A stretch of 64,000 bases of DNA, taken from the NCBI RefSeq assembly GCF_000421845.1, contig NZ_ATXU01000003.1:212874-276873 (forward strand), read 5' to 3'. Under the pieces are notes generated by a model, which made no database searches, had not been told where the DNA came from, and saw only the letters and a program-made list of their open reading frames with translations. Shown piece by piece: positions 47,207-56,850 of this stretch (its first letter is position 1; each line of letters starts with the position of its first letter). A program made the translations under genes and the position numbers. Source of the DNA: Leucobacter chironomi DSM 19883. Its GTDB lineage: Bacteria > Actinomycetota > Actinomycetes > Actinomycetales > Microbacteriaceae.

Positions 47207-47240
47207 AGCGGGCGCGGATCCCTGAGGATCCGCGCCCGCT
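47207..47240 (-). terminator. Terminator of rpmB-rpmG-rpsN
   Basis: Fifteen bases at 47207-47221 pair perfectly with 47226-47240 around a 4-base loop. On the - strand a T-rich stretch TTTGCGTTTGC follows partly from the arm end. It lies 48 bases past the rpsN stop. Confidence 0.82.
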
Positions 47241-47288
47241 CGTCAGCCGGTGGCGTCCGCGTTCAGCGGCCGTACCGTCTGCAGCCTG

Positions 47289-47594
47289 TTACCAGGACGA
47301 CTTGGTGATGCCGGGCAGCTCGCCGCGGTGCGCCATGTCCCGGAAGCGGACACGCGAAACGCCGAACTTCGACAGGACGCCGCGGGGGCGGCCGTCGATG
47401 ACGTCGCGGCTGCGCACGCGCACCGGCGAAGCGTTGCGGGGCAGCTTCTGCAGGCCCACGCGGGCGGCCTCGCGGCTCTCATCGGTCCCGTTGGGGTCGA
47501 TGAGGGCCTTCTTCAGCTCAGCGCGCTTCTCCGCGTAGCGGTCGACGATCGCCTGGCGCTGCTTGTTCTTCGCAATCATGCTCTTCTTCGCCAT
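47289..47594 (-). CDS. rpsN: 30S ribosomal protein S14, zinc-free type
   Basis: The product has 101 residues and is of the long S14 type. It begins [13 protein letters not shown] and ends [19 protein letters not shown]. The four zinc-binding cysteines of the short S14Z type are missing. It sits two bases after rpmG in a three-gene ribosomal operon. In actinobacteria this cluster is often a zinc-independent set. Whether a second S14 exists elsewhere cannot be seen here. Confidence 0.96.
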   Translation of the reverse strand: MAKKSMIAKNKQRQAIVDRYAEKRAELKKALIDPNGTDESREAARVGLQKLPRNASPVRVRSRDVIDGRPRGVLSKFGVSRVRFRDMAHRGELPGITKSSW

Positions 47595-47596
47595 GA

Positions 47597-47764
47597 TTAA
47601 CGCTCCTCTCGGAACTCGACGTGCTTGCGGATGACCGGATCGTACTTCTTGAGCACGAGGCGGTCGGGGGTGTTGCGACGGTTCTTCTTCGTCACGTAGG
47701 TGAACCCGGTGCCCGCGGTCGAGCGGAGCTTGATGATCGGACGTACGTCCTTGTCCTTCGCCAT
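47597..47764 (-). CDS. rpmG: 50S ribosomal protein L33, zinc-free type
   Basis: This encodes 55 residues. The protein reads [20 protein letters not shown] at the start and ends KHVEFREER. It has the L33 core [14 protein letters not shown] and no cysteine at all, so it is the zinc-independent form. The ATG overlaps the rpmB stop by one base, and rpsN follows two bases later. Confidence 0.95.
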   Translation of the reverse strand: MAKDKDVRPIIKLRSTAGTGFTYVTKKNRRNTPDRLVLKKYDPVIRKHVEFREER

Positions 47765-48000
47765 TAGAACTTCACCCCACGCTTCTGCAGATCAGCCACG
47801 ACGGACTCGATGCCACGGGCATCGATGACCTTGATGCCCTTGGCCGACAGGGTGAGGGTCACCTTGCGGCCGAGCGACGGCACGTAGTAGGTCTTCTTCT
47901 GGATGTTCGGATCGAACCGGCGCTTGGTGCGACGGTGCGAGTGCGAGATGTTGTGACCGAAGCCGGGAACGGCGCCGGTCACCTGGCACACTGCTGCCAT
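47764..48000 (-). CDS. rpmB: 50S ribosomal protein L28
   Basis: The product has 78 residues, the standard bacterial L28: [20 protein letters not shown] at the start, then [33 protein letters not shown] precedes ATG 48000. It is the first gene of the rpmB-rpmG-rpsN operon. One cysteine is present near the N-terminus (Cys5), but not the paired set of zinc-binding L28 forms. Confidence 0.96.
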   Translation of the reverse strand: MAAVCQVTGAVPGFGHNISHSHRRTKRRFDPNIQKKTYYVPSLGRKVTLTLSAKGIKVIDARGIESVVADLQKRGVKF

Positions 48001-48018
48001 GGTGTTTCCTCTCATACC

Positions 48019-48038
48019 GTGAGGCCGGACGGCCTCAC
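48019..48038 (-). promoter_or_regulatory. Leader hairpin in front of rpmB
   Basis: GTGAGGCC and GGCCTCAC pair perfectly around GGAC, ending 18 bases before the rpmB ATG. A hairpin this near the ribosome site could allow autogenous control by a ribosomal protein, though I know of no described example for this operon. Confidence 0.45.
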
Positions 48039-48143
48039 CCAAGATTTCTTGTCTGCAGGAGCCCCGGCTTGACGAATCATTCCGGTCTCGAACCGAGCGG
48101 CTCCCGCGGTCTGCGCACTGGGACGGCGCACAGCCAAAGATCG

Positions 48144-48172
48144 AGTTTAGACGAGGATCGGCACTCGCGCAA
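48144..48172 (-). promoter_or_regulatory. Promoter of rpmB-rpmG-rpsN
   Basis: On the - strand TTGCGC is separated by 17 bases from TAAACT, a reasonable sigma-70 -35/-10 pair. It lies about 145 bases upstream of rpmB, in a 232-base gap that also holds the leader hairpin. Confidence 0.5.
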
Positions 48173-48232
48173 CACCCGGGCGTGTCGTGGCCGGGTGCCG
48201 CGGCGTCGGAGCGCGCGGCGGCGCCGCCCGGC

Positions 48233-49513
48233 TCAGCCCAGCGAGTGGCGCTGATCCACCGCGCCGTCGATCAGCTCGACGTCCTCATCGGAGTCCTGCT
48301 GGGCCTGCGCGCCGAGCCTGCCGCGCGTCAGCTTGTTCACGATCATCGCGATCGCGCCGTCGCCGGTCACGTTGGTCGCGGTGCCGAAGCTGTCGAGGGC
48401 GATGTAGGCCGCGAACATCAGGCCGACCTCCGCGTCCCCGAAGCCGAGCATCTGCACGAGCAGGCCCGCCGCGGCGGCGATGGCGCCGCCCGGCACACCG
48501 GGAGCGGCGACCATCATCACGCCGAGCATCAGGATGAAGGGGAAGTACCCCGCGAACGACACGTCTCCGCCGGTCAGCAGCAGCACCGCGATCGAGAAGC
48601 AGGTGATCTTCACCATCGATCCCGACAGGTGGATCGTGGCGCAGAGCGGCACGACGAAGCCGGCGACCGAGTCGGAGACGCCGTTCTTCTTCGTCGAGGC
48701 CAGGGTGACCGGGATCGTGGCCGCCGACGAGGAGGTGCCGAGCGCGGTGAAGTAGGCGTCGCGCATGTTCCAGAGCGCCCGCAGCGGGTTGGTGCCCGAC
48801 ATCGCGCCCGCCACGGCGTACTGCAGCAGCAGCACGACGAGCGTCAGCGCGAAGGAGACGAGCACGACGAGCAGGAACTTGCCGACGACCTCGAGCGCCG
48901 CGCCGCTCGCGGAGAGGTCCAGGAAGATGCCGAAGATGAAGAGGGGCAGGGCGGGCACGATGATGCGCCGGATCAGCGACTCGACGATCGTGCGGAACTC
49001 CACCGCGCCGCGGAACAGGACGCGGCTGCGGAACGCAGTGAGCCCGATGCCGACGACGAAGGCGAGCACGAGCGCGCTCATGACGTCGATCACCGGCGCC
49101 AGCACGATCTCGGTCGCCGCCCCGTCGGGCGCCGCCGTGACGCTGAAGTAGGGAGCGAAGCCCGAACCGCCCTCGTCGCCCAGCTCGCTCAGACCGCCGC
49201 CGGTCATCGACGCCGTGAACAGCCAGCGGCTCACGGCGTAGGCGAGCAGGCCCGCGATGATGGTCGAGCCGTAGGCGATGGCGGCCGTGATCCCGAGCCA
49301 CTTGCCGGCGCCCGTGCCGAGCTCGGCGATCGCGGGCGTCACGAGGCCGAGGATGATGAGCGGCACCGCGAACCCCAGGAAGCCCGAGAAGATCGAGTTG
49401 TAGGTGAGGAACACGCCGCCGAGCCAGGCCGGCATCACCGGCCCGAGCAGGATGCCGAGCACGATCGCGATGACGATCCAGCCGAGCAGCGGGATGGAGC
49501 GGAGCAGTTTCAT
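48233..49513 (-). CDS. Dicarboxylate/amino acid:cation symporter
   Basis: The product has 426 residues of the DAACS family (GltP/GltT/SstT-like). It has about eight helices and two re-entrant loops, with the serine-rich hairpin [13 protein letters not shown] and the helix-7 motif [15 protein letters not shown] in place. These are substrate and sodium-binding elements. It likely imports glutamate, aspartate, serine or a dicarboxylate. ATG 49513 has AAGGAT upstream; the longer frame to 49708 overlaps the divergent promoter region. Confidence 0.92.
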   Translation of the reverse strand: MKLLRSIPLLGWIVIAIVLGILLGPVMPAWLGGVFLTYNSIFSGFLGFAVPLIILGLVTPAIAELGTGAGKWLGITAAIAYGSTIIAGLLAYAVSRWLFTASMTGGGLSELGDEGGSGFAPYFSVTAAPDGAATEIVLAPVIDVMSALVLAFVVGIGLTAFRSRVLFRGAVEFRTIVESLIRRIIVPALPLFIFGIFLDLSASGAALEVVGKFLLVVLVSFALTLVVLLLQYAVAGAMSGTNPLRALWNMRDAYFTALGTSSSAATIPVTLASTKKNGVSDSVAGFVVPLCATIHLSGSMVKITCFSIAVLLLTGGDVSFAGYFPFILMLGVMMVAAPGVPGGAIAAAAGLLVQMLGFGDAEVGLMFAAYIALDSFGTATNVTGDGAIAMIVNKLTRGRLGAQAQQDSDEDVELIDGAVDQRHSLG

Positions 49514-49731
49514 GGGATCCTTCAAGGCCGGTGACGGGCGGATCGCGCGGCGCTCGACGGCTCCGGCGAGGGCGCGCCCCGGCTCGGAGCGCTGCAGACA
49601 GTGTACGCATGCGAAGCGACCGCATCGGACCGGCTGTACGGCCCGGGCCCGGGGACCGGCCGCACGACCCCGCTGCCGGCCGGACCCGGAGGGACTGCCG
49701 GAGCGCACTGCAGCGGGCGTAGGCTGGAGCG

Positions 49732-50511
49732 GTGGACGAGCAGCAGGAGCGGGCCGCGATCCGCTACGTGGCGATCGGGGACAGCTTTACCGAGGGCGTC
49801 GGCGACGAACAGCCGGACGGTTCGGTGCGCGGCTGGGCCGATCTCGTGGCGCAGGGTCTCGCCGACGCCGCGGGCCGGCCGATCCAGTACGCGAACCTCG
49901 CGATCCGCGGCCGTCTCCTCGCCCCGATCATCGCCGAGCAGTTGGCTCCGGCGCTCGCTCTCGCCCCCACCCTCGTCACCTTCAACGGCGGCGGCAACGA
50001 CATGCTGCGCCCGGGCACGGACATCGCCTGGATCAGCGCCGAGACCGAGCAGGCGCTGCGGCGCGTCATCGACGCGGGGGCCGAGCCGCTGCTGCTCGCC
50101 GGAGCGAACCCCACCGCCGGCCTGCCCGGCGGGGCACGCGTGCGCGCGAAGGGCGACGCGCTCGTGCGCGAGGCGCAGGGCATCGCCGCGCGGCTCGGCA
50201 TCCGCTTCGCCGACAACTGGAGCGACCCCGAGCTCGCGAACCGGCAGTACTGGTCCCCCGACCGCCTGCACCTGGCGCCGGTCGGCCACCACCGCGTGGC
50301 CGCGAACGTGCTGCGCGCGCTCGACCGCCCCGCACCGATCGACTGGGTGCTCGACGCGGCGCCGGTCGCGGCACCCTCCCGGCGCGAGCAGCTGCGCTAC
50401 ACCCGCGAGCACGTCGTGCCGTGGGTGCGCCGCCGGCTCACCGGCCGGTCGAGCGGCGACGGCCGCACGGCCAAGTACGCCGAGTGGACCTGGATCACGC
50501 CGCGCGCCTGA
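49732..50511 (+). CDS. SGNH/GDSL-type hydrolase
   Basis: The product has 259 residues. The GDSL block is VAIGDSFTEG with the nucleophile Ser, block III is FNGGGNDML with the oxyanion Asn, and the last block has Asp and His in DRLHLAPVGHHRVA. No signal peptide is seen, so it is likely an intracellular esterase or lipase. About 40 residues at the C-terminus are basic and unique. The start is GTG 49732. It is divergent from the symporter gene. Confidence 0.9.
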   Translation: MDEQQERAAIRYVAIGDSFTEGVGDEQPDGSVRGWADLVAQGLADAAGRPIQYANLAIRGRLLAPIIAEQLAPALALAPTLVTFNGGGNDMLRPGTDIAWISAETEQALRRVIDAGAEPLLLAGANPTAGLPGGARVRAKGDALVREAQGIAARLGIRFADNWSDPELANRQYWSPDRLHLAPVGHHRVAANVLRALDRPAPIDWVLDAAPVAAPSRREQLRYTREHVVPWVRRRLTGRSSGDGRTAKYAEWTWITPRA

Positions 50512-50740
50512 ATCGGCGGGCGCCGCGCGATCCGCGCCGCCCGCGGCGGCCTTCCGGGTTCCCCGAATCATCCTTCGGGATGAGCCGAAATAGTACCCGG
50601 GGACGATGCGGCGGCCCCTGCGACGCGGCAGGCTGGAAACATCGACCGAGCCGTGCGCGCAGCAGCCGCGGCGATCCGCCCGCAGCAGGCCCGGCGATGG
50701 CAGCCTCCCCTGCCCGGGCCCGCTCACATCGAAAGAGCAC

Positions 50741-53700
50741 ATGTCCTTTCTCACTCGCACCAGCCTGAAGAACCGCCTGATCGTGGGGCTCGCCACCGTC
50801 GCCGTCGCCGTGCTCGGCCTCATCTCGATGGGCTCGCTCAAGCAGGAGCTCATGCCCTCCATGCAGGTGCCGGCCGCGTTCGTGTCGGTGCAGTCGCCCG
50901 GCCTCGCCCCGGAGGAGATAGCCCGCACCGTCACCGAGCCGACCGAGCAGGCGCTGCGCGCGGTGCCCGGCGTGACCCGCGTCACCTCGACCACCGCGAG
51001 CGGATCCGCCGACATCACGGTCGAGTGGCCCTTCGAGGAAGGCGAGGAGGAGACGCTGCGCGCCATCCGCGCCGCCGCGGACTCCCTGAAGCCGGCGTTC
51101 CCGAGCGGCAGCGAGGTGCAGGTGTTCTCGGGCGGCGCCGACGACATGCCCGCGATGGTGCTGAGCGCCGGCACGACGGGCGACTCCGCCGCCTTCGCCG
51201 ACGACCTCGCCCGCGAGGTCGTGCCGGCGCTGCAGGGCGTGAACGGCGTGCAGAAGGTGGAGCTCGCTGGGCGGCAGGAGCAGCGGATCCTCATCGCACT
51301 GCGCCCCGCCGACGTCGAGCGGCTGCAGATCGATCCCGCCCAGATCGCGCCCGCCCTGGAGGCCCGCGGCGCGGCGCTGCCCGCGGGGCAGGCGGCGTCG
51401 GAGCAGGGCGAGCTCTCCGTGACCGTGGGCAGCGGCCTCAGCACGGTGGAGGAGATCGCGGCCCTGCCCTTCACCACGACCGGCGCTGACGACGCCGTCG
51501 CCGTCGCCCACCTCTCCGACTTCGCCGATGTCACCACGGAGGCCGTGCCGGCCGACAGCATCTCTCGCGTCAATGGGAAGCCGGCACTCACCCTGCAGGT
51601 GTTCCCCGCGCACGGCGCCAACGTCGTCGACATCTCCCACGCCGTGACCGCCGAGCTCGACCGCGTCGCACCGGGCCTCAAGGCCGAGTTCGTCACCATC
51701 TTCGACCAGGCCCCCTACATCGAGCAGTCCATCCACGATCTCTCGGTCGAGGGCGGGCTCGGCCTGCTCTTCGCGGTGCTCGTGATCCTCGCCTTCCTCG
51801 GCTCGTGGCGCTCGACCGTGATCGCGGCGGTCTCGATCCCGCTGTCGCTCCTCATCACGCTCATCGGGCTGTGGTGGAGCGGCAACACGCTCAACATCCT
51901 CACCCTCGGCGCGCTCACCATCGCGATCGGCCGCGTGGTCGACGACTCGATCGTGGTGATCGAGAACATCAGCCGGCGCCGCGGCTCGGGGCCGCTCACC
52001 GTGGCCGGCGTGGTCGCCTCCGTGCGCCAGGTCGCGGGGGCCATCACCGCCTCGACCCTCACCACCGTCGCCGTCTTCCTGCCGATCGCGCTCGTCTCGG
52101 GTATCGCCGGGCAGCTCTTCCGGCCCTTCGCGGTCACCGTGACTATCGCGCTGCTCGCCTCGCTGCTCGTCGCCCTGACGATCGTGCCGGTGCTCGCCTA
52201 CTGGTTCATGAATCGGCGCGGGCACGGTGCGCGCGCGGCGGGGACGCAGGATCCGGATCCGGAGCACGATGACGAGCTGGCCGAGACCCGCACCGCCCCC
52301 GACCGGCTGCAGCGAGCCCTCATGCCAGCCCTGACCGCGACCCGTCGGCACCCCGCGATCACGCTCATCGCCTCGACTCTCGTGCTCGTCGCGACCCTCG
52401 CAATGACCCCGTTCCTGCAGAGCGACTTCCTCGGCTCCTCCGGCAACGAGAGCCTGCAGCTCACGCAGACCCCGCCGCAGACCGGCGACGCCGAGCAGCT
52501 CGTCGCGGCCGCCGAACCCGTCGAGCGCGCGCTCGCCAAGGTGCCCGGCGTGCGCGACGTGATGACCTCGATCCCCGTGGGCGGCGGCAGCGCGGGCATG
52601 CCCACCGCGATCTCCTACGACGTGCAGCTCGAAGACGGCGCCGACGCGGAGACCGTCGGCGACGCCGTGGAGCGCGCCCTGGAGCGCGTGCCCGACGCCG
52701 GAGACGTGCAACTGCTCACCCAGGACGCCTTCGTCGGCGGCGCGGGCGGCGGCGGCATCGCCCTGCAGGTCCGCGGCAACGACCCCGCCGCGCTGCGCCA
52801 GGCCAGCGAGCTGCTGGAGGCCCAGCTCGGCGACTCGTCGAGCGTGCAGTCCGTGCGCAGCGAGCTCACGGGCGAGCAGCCCGTGGTGCGCGTGAAGCTC
52901 GACGAGGATCGCGCCGCGCTGCTCGGCTTCGACCGCGCCCTCGTGGCCGACGCCGTGCGTACCGCGCTCGAGGGCAAGACCGTCGGCCGCATGATGTTCG
53001 AGGGTCGCGAACGCGACATCGTGCTGCGCACCCCCGGCGCTGAGCGCACGGCCGAGCAGCTCGGCTCGCTGCTGCTGCCCGTCACCCCGCAGCAGACGGC
53101 GCAGGCCCAGAAGATCGCCGCCGACGCCCTCCAGGAGCGGGCCGAGGCGGAGGCCGAGACCCAGCGCGTGCGAGCCTCGGACGAGCTGGCGAAGCAGCTG
53201 AACGAGGCGGGTGCGCAGCGCGCGCAGCTCGTCGCCCAGCTGGGCGAGCTGAACTCGCAGCTCGCCCAGCTGCAGAGCCTGCCCGTCGTACCCGAACCGC
53301 AGCCGGACCCGGCCGACGAGGCCGCGCAGCGCGCCGCCCAGCAGCGCGCCGAGCAGCTGGCCGCGATCGAGGGCGCGATCGCCGGCGCCCGGAGCGGCAT
53401 CGAGGGCATCGACGAGCAGATCTCGGCGCTGCGCCAGGCGCAGGCCGACGCGTCCGATCAGCTCGCGCAGCAGGAGCAGGCCGAGGCCGAGCAGAAGGCG
53501 GCGGCCCGCATCACCGGCACCGCGATCGCCCTCGCCGACATCGCCACCGTCGAGGAGGAGCTCACCGCCCCCACGATCACGCGCGCCGACGGCGAGCGCC
53601 AGGTCACGCTCACCGTCACGCCACGCAGCGGTCAGCTCGACGCCGCGAACGCCGCCGTCGAGCGCGCCATCGCCACCGCGCAGCTGCCGGCCGGCGTCAG

Positions 53701-54304
53701 CTTCGAGCTCGGCGGCGTCAGCGCCGAGCAGGACGAGGCCTTCGCGCAGCTCGGCGCCGCGATGCTCGCCGCCATCATGCTAGTGCTGCTGGTGATGGTC
53801 GCCACCTTCCGCAGCTTCCGCGGACCGCTGGTGCTGCTCATCTCGATCCCGTTCGCGGCGACGGGCGCGATCCTCGGCCTGCTGCTCACCGGCACCCCGC
53901 TGGGACTGCCCGCACTCATCGGCCTGCTCATGCTCATCGGCATCGTCGTCACGAACGCGATCGTGCTCATGGACCTCGTGAACCGCCTGCGCAGCGCGGG
54001 TGCCCCCCTCGAGGAGGCCGTCGAGCACGGCACCCGCCTGCGTCTGCGTCCGATTCTGATGACCGCGGCGGCCACCATCTTCGCGCTGGTGCCGATGTCG
54101 CTCGGTCTCACGGGCGGCGGGGTGTTCATCTCGCGCCCGCTCGCCATCGTGGTGATCGGCGGCCTCGTGTCGTCGACGCTGCTCACCCTGGTGCTCGTGC
54201 CGATCCTGTACACCCTCGTCGAGCGGCGCCGGGAGCGCGTGGCCCTGCGCCGGGCGCGACGCCGGGCGCAGCGGATCATCTCGCGGAGGAACCGGGCGGC
54301 GTGA
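50741..54304 (+). CDS. RND efflux permease with coiled-coil insertion
   Basis: The 1187-residue product is an AcrB/HAE1-type permease with two halves of six helices each (VGLATVAVAVLGLISMG; helix 4 LTIAIGRVVDDSIVVIENI; second half LIGIVVTNAIVLMDLVNRLR). The second extracytoplasmic loop is expanded at residues about 781-922 by a Gln/Glu/Ala-rich coiled coil. The cell has no outer membrane that would need an AcrB-TolC tunnel, and no adaptor gene lies nearby. ATG 50741 has AAGAG upstream; the longer frame has no initiation support. Confidence 0.92.
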   Translation: MSFLTRTSLKNRLIVGLATVAVAVLGLISMGSLKQELMPSMQVPAAFVSVQSPGLAPEEIARTVTEPTEQALRAVPGVTRVTSTTASGSADITVEWPFEEGEEETLRAIRAAADSLKPAFPSGSEVQVFSGGADDMPAMVLSAGTTGDSAAFADDLAREVVPALQGVNGVQKVELAGRQEQRILIALRPADVERLQIDPAQIAPALEARGAALPAGQAASEQGELSVTVGSGLSTVEEIAALPFTTTGADDAVAVAHLSDFADVTTEAVPADSISRVNGKPALTLQVFPAHGANVVDISHAVTAELDRVAPGLKAEFVTIFDQAPYIEQSIHDLSVEGGLGLLFAVLVILAFLGSWRSTVIAAVSIPLSLLITLIGLWWSGNTLNILTLGALTIAIGRVVDDSIVVIENISRRRGSGPLTVAGVVASVRQVAGAITASTLTTVAVFLPIALVSGIAGQLFRPFAVTVTIALLASLLVALTIVPVLAYWFMNRRGHGARAAGTQDPDPEHDDELAETRTAPDRLQRALMPALTATRRHPAITLIASTLVLVATLAMTPFLQSDFLGSSGNESLQLTQTPPQTGDAEQLVAAAEPVERALAKVPGVRDVMTSIPVGGGSAGMPTAISYDVQLEDGADAETVGDAVERALERVPDAGDVQLLTQDAFVGGAGGGGIALQVRGNDPAALRQASELLEAQLGDSSSVQSVRSELTGEQPVVRVKLDEDRAALLGFDRALVADAVRTALEGKTVGRMMFEGRERDIVLRTPGAERTAEQLGSLLLPVTPQQTAQAQKIAADALQERAEAEAETQRVRASDELAKQLNEAGAQRAQLVAQLGELNSQLAQLQSLPVVPEPQPDPADEAAQRAAQQRAEQLAAIEGAIAGARSGIEGIDEQISALRQAQADASDQLAQQEQAEAEQKAAARITGTAIALADIATVEEELTAPTITRADGERQVTLTVTPRSGQLDAANAAVERAIATAQLPAGVSFELGGVSAEQDEAFAQLGAAMLAAIMLVLLVMVATFRSFRGPLVLLISIPFAATGAILGLLLTGTPLGLPALIGLLMLIGIVVTNAIVLMDLVNRLRSAGAPLEEAVEHGTRLRLRPILMTAAATIFALVPMSLGLTGGGVFISRPLAIVVIGGLVSSTLLTLVLVPILYTLVERRRERVALRRARRRAQRIISRRNRAA

Positions 54305-54314
54305 TCGCGGCCTC

Positions 54315-54474
54315 GGGTGTGTCTCGTGGATCGTTGCCGTTGCGAGCAGCGCCTGGGCGGGGTGCCTCGCAAGGCGGAGGAGGACGGTTTGCTGGATGTA
54401 AATCTGACAACGACAACGCAGCGAGGCGCCCCGAACAGGCGCGCGCAGTAGGCGAGGATCCGCGAGACACGCCC
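54315..54474. repeat. Large imperfect palindrome, MITE-like
   Basis: The ends are GGGTGTGTCTCG and, as reverse complement of the other end, GGGCGTGTCTCG. Similarity between the arms runs on for about 55 bases, including GGATC, GCGCCTG, GGGG and GCCTCGC blocks in order, around a roughly 50-base centre. It fills the space between the convergent RND and zur-like genes. It could be a bidirectional terminator or a small non-autonomous mobile element. Confidence 0.6.
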
Positions 54475-54884
54475 TAGTCGGAGGTCTCTTCGGCCCGTGC
54501 GCGGCAGCGCTCGCACAGGCCGAAGAGATCGACGACGTGCTCGATCTCGGTGAAGCCGTGCTCGGCCCCCACCTTGCGCGTCCACTCCTCGACCACGGTG
54601 GCGGAGAGTTCGCGGGTGTCGCCGCAGCTGCGGCAGATGAGGTGGTGGTGGTGCCCCGTCATCGTGCACGAGCGGAACAGGTTCTCACCCTCCGGCGACT
54701 GCAGGGAGTCGGCTTCGCCCGCTTCGGAGAGGCTCGCGAGCGCCCGGTACACGGTCGCGAGGCCGATCGTGGATCCGCCGTCCCGCAGTTCCTGATGCAG
54801 CTGCTGGGCGCTCACGAAACCGCGCGCACCGGCCAGCGCCGCACGCACCGCCTCGCGCTGCCACGTGTTCCGTTTCGGCTGCAT
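54474..54884 (-). CDS. zur: Fur-family zinc regulator (Zur-like)
   Basis: The product has 136 residues. A winged helix N-terminus (LATVYRALASLSEAGEAD) is followed by the metal-binding dimer domain with HHHHLICRSCGD, two CxxC pairs (C-R-S-C and C-E-R-C) and a His-rich sensor site. ATG 54884 has GAGGAGG upstream. It is the last gene of a zinc uptake operon and likely represses that operon when zinc is plentiful. Assignment to Zur rather than Fur or PerR rests on context. Confidence 0.85.
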   Translation of the reverse strand: MQPKRNTWQREAVRAALAGARGFVSAQQLHQELRDGGSTIGLATVYRALASLSEAGEADSLQSPEGENLFRSCTMTGHHHHLICRSCGDTRELSATVVEEWTRKVGAEHGFTEIEHVVDLFGLCERCRARAEETSD

Positions 54885-54961
54885 GGCGCGCCTCCTCTCT
54901 CGAGCGGTCTCCCGCATCTGCCCTCCACCGTAGCGAAGTTCCTCCGGGCGGGACATCCCGC

Positions 54962-55792
54962 TCAGACCTCGTGCGGGCTCGGAGCCCTCGACCCCTGCGG
55001 CGCGGGCCGCGAGCGCAGGGAGCGGATCGCGACCGCCGCGAGGAACACCAGCGTCATCACGACACCCACGGATCCGCCCGCGGCGATGCCGAACTCGCGC
55101 GACGCCCACAGCCCGAGCAGACCGCCCGCGACCCCGAGCCCCGCCGCGATCGGCGGTATCCACTCGATCCGGTCGGTGAGCGCGCGCGCCGCCGCGGCCG
55201 GTCCGATGAGCACCGCGACCCCGAGGATCGCGCCCACCGCCGGCATCGCCACCACCACGGCCGCGGCCACCACACCGGCCACGACGAGCTCCACCGGCCA
55301 GGCCCGGAAGCCTGCGGCCGCGAACCCTACGGGGTCGAAGGTGTGGAACAGGATCCTGCGCCGCGTCATCGCGAGCACGGCCCCCGCGAGCAGCAGCACC
55401 GTCCCGGCCGCCGTCACATCGCCGACGGTCACTCCGAGCGGCGACCCGACGAGCAGCGCCTCGACCGGCACTCCGAGCCCCGGATTGAGGCTCGCCAGCA
55501 GCGTGCCCAGTGCGAATCCCAGCGAGAGCACCACGCCGCTCGCCACCTGACGCCCCTGCCCGGGGATGCGCGAGAGCAGCGTAATCACCAGCACGAGCAG
55601 CAGCGCGAACAGCGCCTGTCCGAGCAGCAGGTTCCACCCCAGCACCGCGAAGACGACGCCGCCTGGGAAGGTGGCGTGGCTCAGCGCGACCGCGAAGAAC
55701 GAGCGGCGGCGCAGCACGATGAGCGTGCCCGCGAGGCCGGAGAGCAGGCCGAGCAGGGTGAGTTCGAGCGCGGCGAGCGCGAAATAGCTCAT
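54962..55792 (-). CDS. Zinc/manganese ABC permease 2 (ZnuB/TroD-like)
   Basis: The product is a 276-residue ABC-3 type permease with about eight helices, beginning ALELTLLGLLSGLAGTLIVL and with the cytoplasmic coupling motif near SHATFPGGVVFAVLGW. Its ATG overlaps the stop of the preceding permease gene by four bases. Two different permease genes suggest a heterodimer as in Tro/Mnt/Psa systems. The C-terminal 25 residues are basic and disordered-looking. Confidence 0.9.
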   Translation of the reverse strand: MSYFALAALELTLLGLLSGLAGTLIVLRRRSFFAVALSHATFPGGVVFAVLGWNLLLGQALFALLLVLVITLLSRIPGQGRQVASGVVLSLGFALGTLLASLNPGLGVPVEALLVGSPLGVTVGDVTAAGTVLLLAGAVLAMTRRRILFHTFDPVGFAAAGFRAWPVELVVAGVVAAAVVVAMPAVGAILGVAVLIGPAAAARALTDRIEWIPPIAAGLGVAGGLLGLWASREFGIAAGGSVGVVMTLVFLAAVAIRSLRSRPAPQGSRAPSPHEV

Positions 55793-56850
55793 GCGCGCCC
55801 CCGGCCCGGTCTCTGGTCCTGGTCCGGCCGCCCCGCGTCTCGGGCCTCACCGATGTCTCGGGGCTCACCGATGTCTCGGGGCAACGCAGAGGGTTCGGTC
55901 CGAGACACGCGTGAGCTCCGAAGCACCGGCGTGCTGCGGCGCGCCAGTGCGCGCAGCAGCGCCGCCAGCAGGTATGCGGCGACGAGCAGCAGCACCACCA
56001 CGGCGCCCGGCGACACGGTCGCACCGGCGCCCACCGACCACTCGAACGACAGCCAGAGCCCCGCGAAACCCGCCGCCAACGGCACGAGGATCGCGATCGG
56101 GATGAGCAGCGCGAAGCCGCGCGAGATCAGGCGGGCCGCCGCCATCGGCACCGTCAGCAGCGCCACCACCATGAGCACACCGAGCGCCTGCACGCCGGCC
56201 ACCGTGAGCAGCGCCACCGCCGCCCCCAGCGCGAGATCGGTGCGCAGCGTGCGGAACCCCGCCGCCTCGAAGCCGGCGGGGTCGAAGGCGCGGAAGAGCT
56301 GCGCGCGGCGCGTGACGAGCACGATGAGGATCGCCGCGGCGGCGACCACCGCGATCTGCCAGAGCTGCGCCGACGTCACCGTGAGCAGGCGGCCGAAGAG
56401 CAGTTCCTGCAGCTGCGAGACGTACCCCTCCTGCCGTGAGACGAGCACCACGCCGAGGCTGAACAGGCCTGTGAGCACCACGGCGATCGCCGCGTCGGCC
56501 CCGATCCCGCGCCGCTCGATCACCGTGAACAGCACCGCCGCCAGCAGTGCCGCCACCACTGCGCCGGGCAGCACCCCGGCGACGCCGCCGAGCGCCGAGC
56601 CCACCACGAGCCCGGGGAACACCGCGTGCACCAGGCCGTCGCTCACGAACTCCAGCTCGCGGAAGCTGATGAACAGCCCCACCACGCCCGCTGCGACCGC
56701 GAGGATCGCGACCGTCACGAGCGCGCGCCACATGAACGGCAGCGCGAAGACCTCGACGGGCGAGACGGCTGCCAGCGGGGTCGCCGCGATCGCGTCGGCG
56801 AGTGGGCCGGTTCCGGCGGGCGCGAGCAGCCCCGCGAGCCGCGCCAGCAC
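55789..56850 (-). CDS. Zinc/manganese ABC permease 1 (ZnuB/TroC-like)
   Basis: This encodes 353 residues from a GTG start that overlaps the TAG of the ATPase gene by one base. It is an ABC-3 permease with about eight helices (FRELEFVSDGLVHAVFPGLV holds the coupling motif). The C-terminal 60 residues are Arg- and Asp-rich. It works with the second permease gene as the membrane channel for the metal. The longer frame to 57024 is a shadow of the ATPase gene. Confidence 0.87.
   Translation of the reverse strand: MLARLAGLLAPAGTGPLADAIAATPLAAVSPVEVFALPFMWRALVTVAILAVAAGVVGLFISFRELEFVSDGLVHAVFPGLVVGSALGGVAGVLPGAVVAALLAAVLFTVIERRGIGADAAIAVVLTGLFSLGVVLVSRQEGYVSQLQELLFGRLLTVTSAQLWQIAVVAAAAILIVLVTRRAQLFRAFDPAGFEAAGFRTLRTDLALGAAVALLTVAGVQALGVLMVVALLTVPMAAARLISRGFALLIPIAILVPLAAGFAGLWLSFEWSVGAGATVSPGAVVVLLLVAAYLLAALLRALARRSTPVLRSSRVSRTEPSALPRDIGEPRDIGEARDAGRPDQDQRPGRGRA

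Noticed and set aside
50560..50600. Hairpin CATCC-TTCG-GGATG upstream of the RND gene considered as a riboswitch
   Set aside because: A five-base stem with a UUCG loop is too simple; no conserved riboswitch core is visible.
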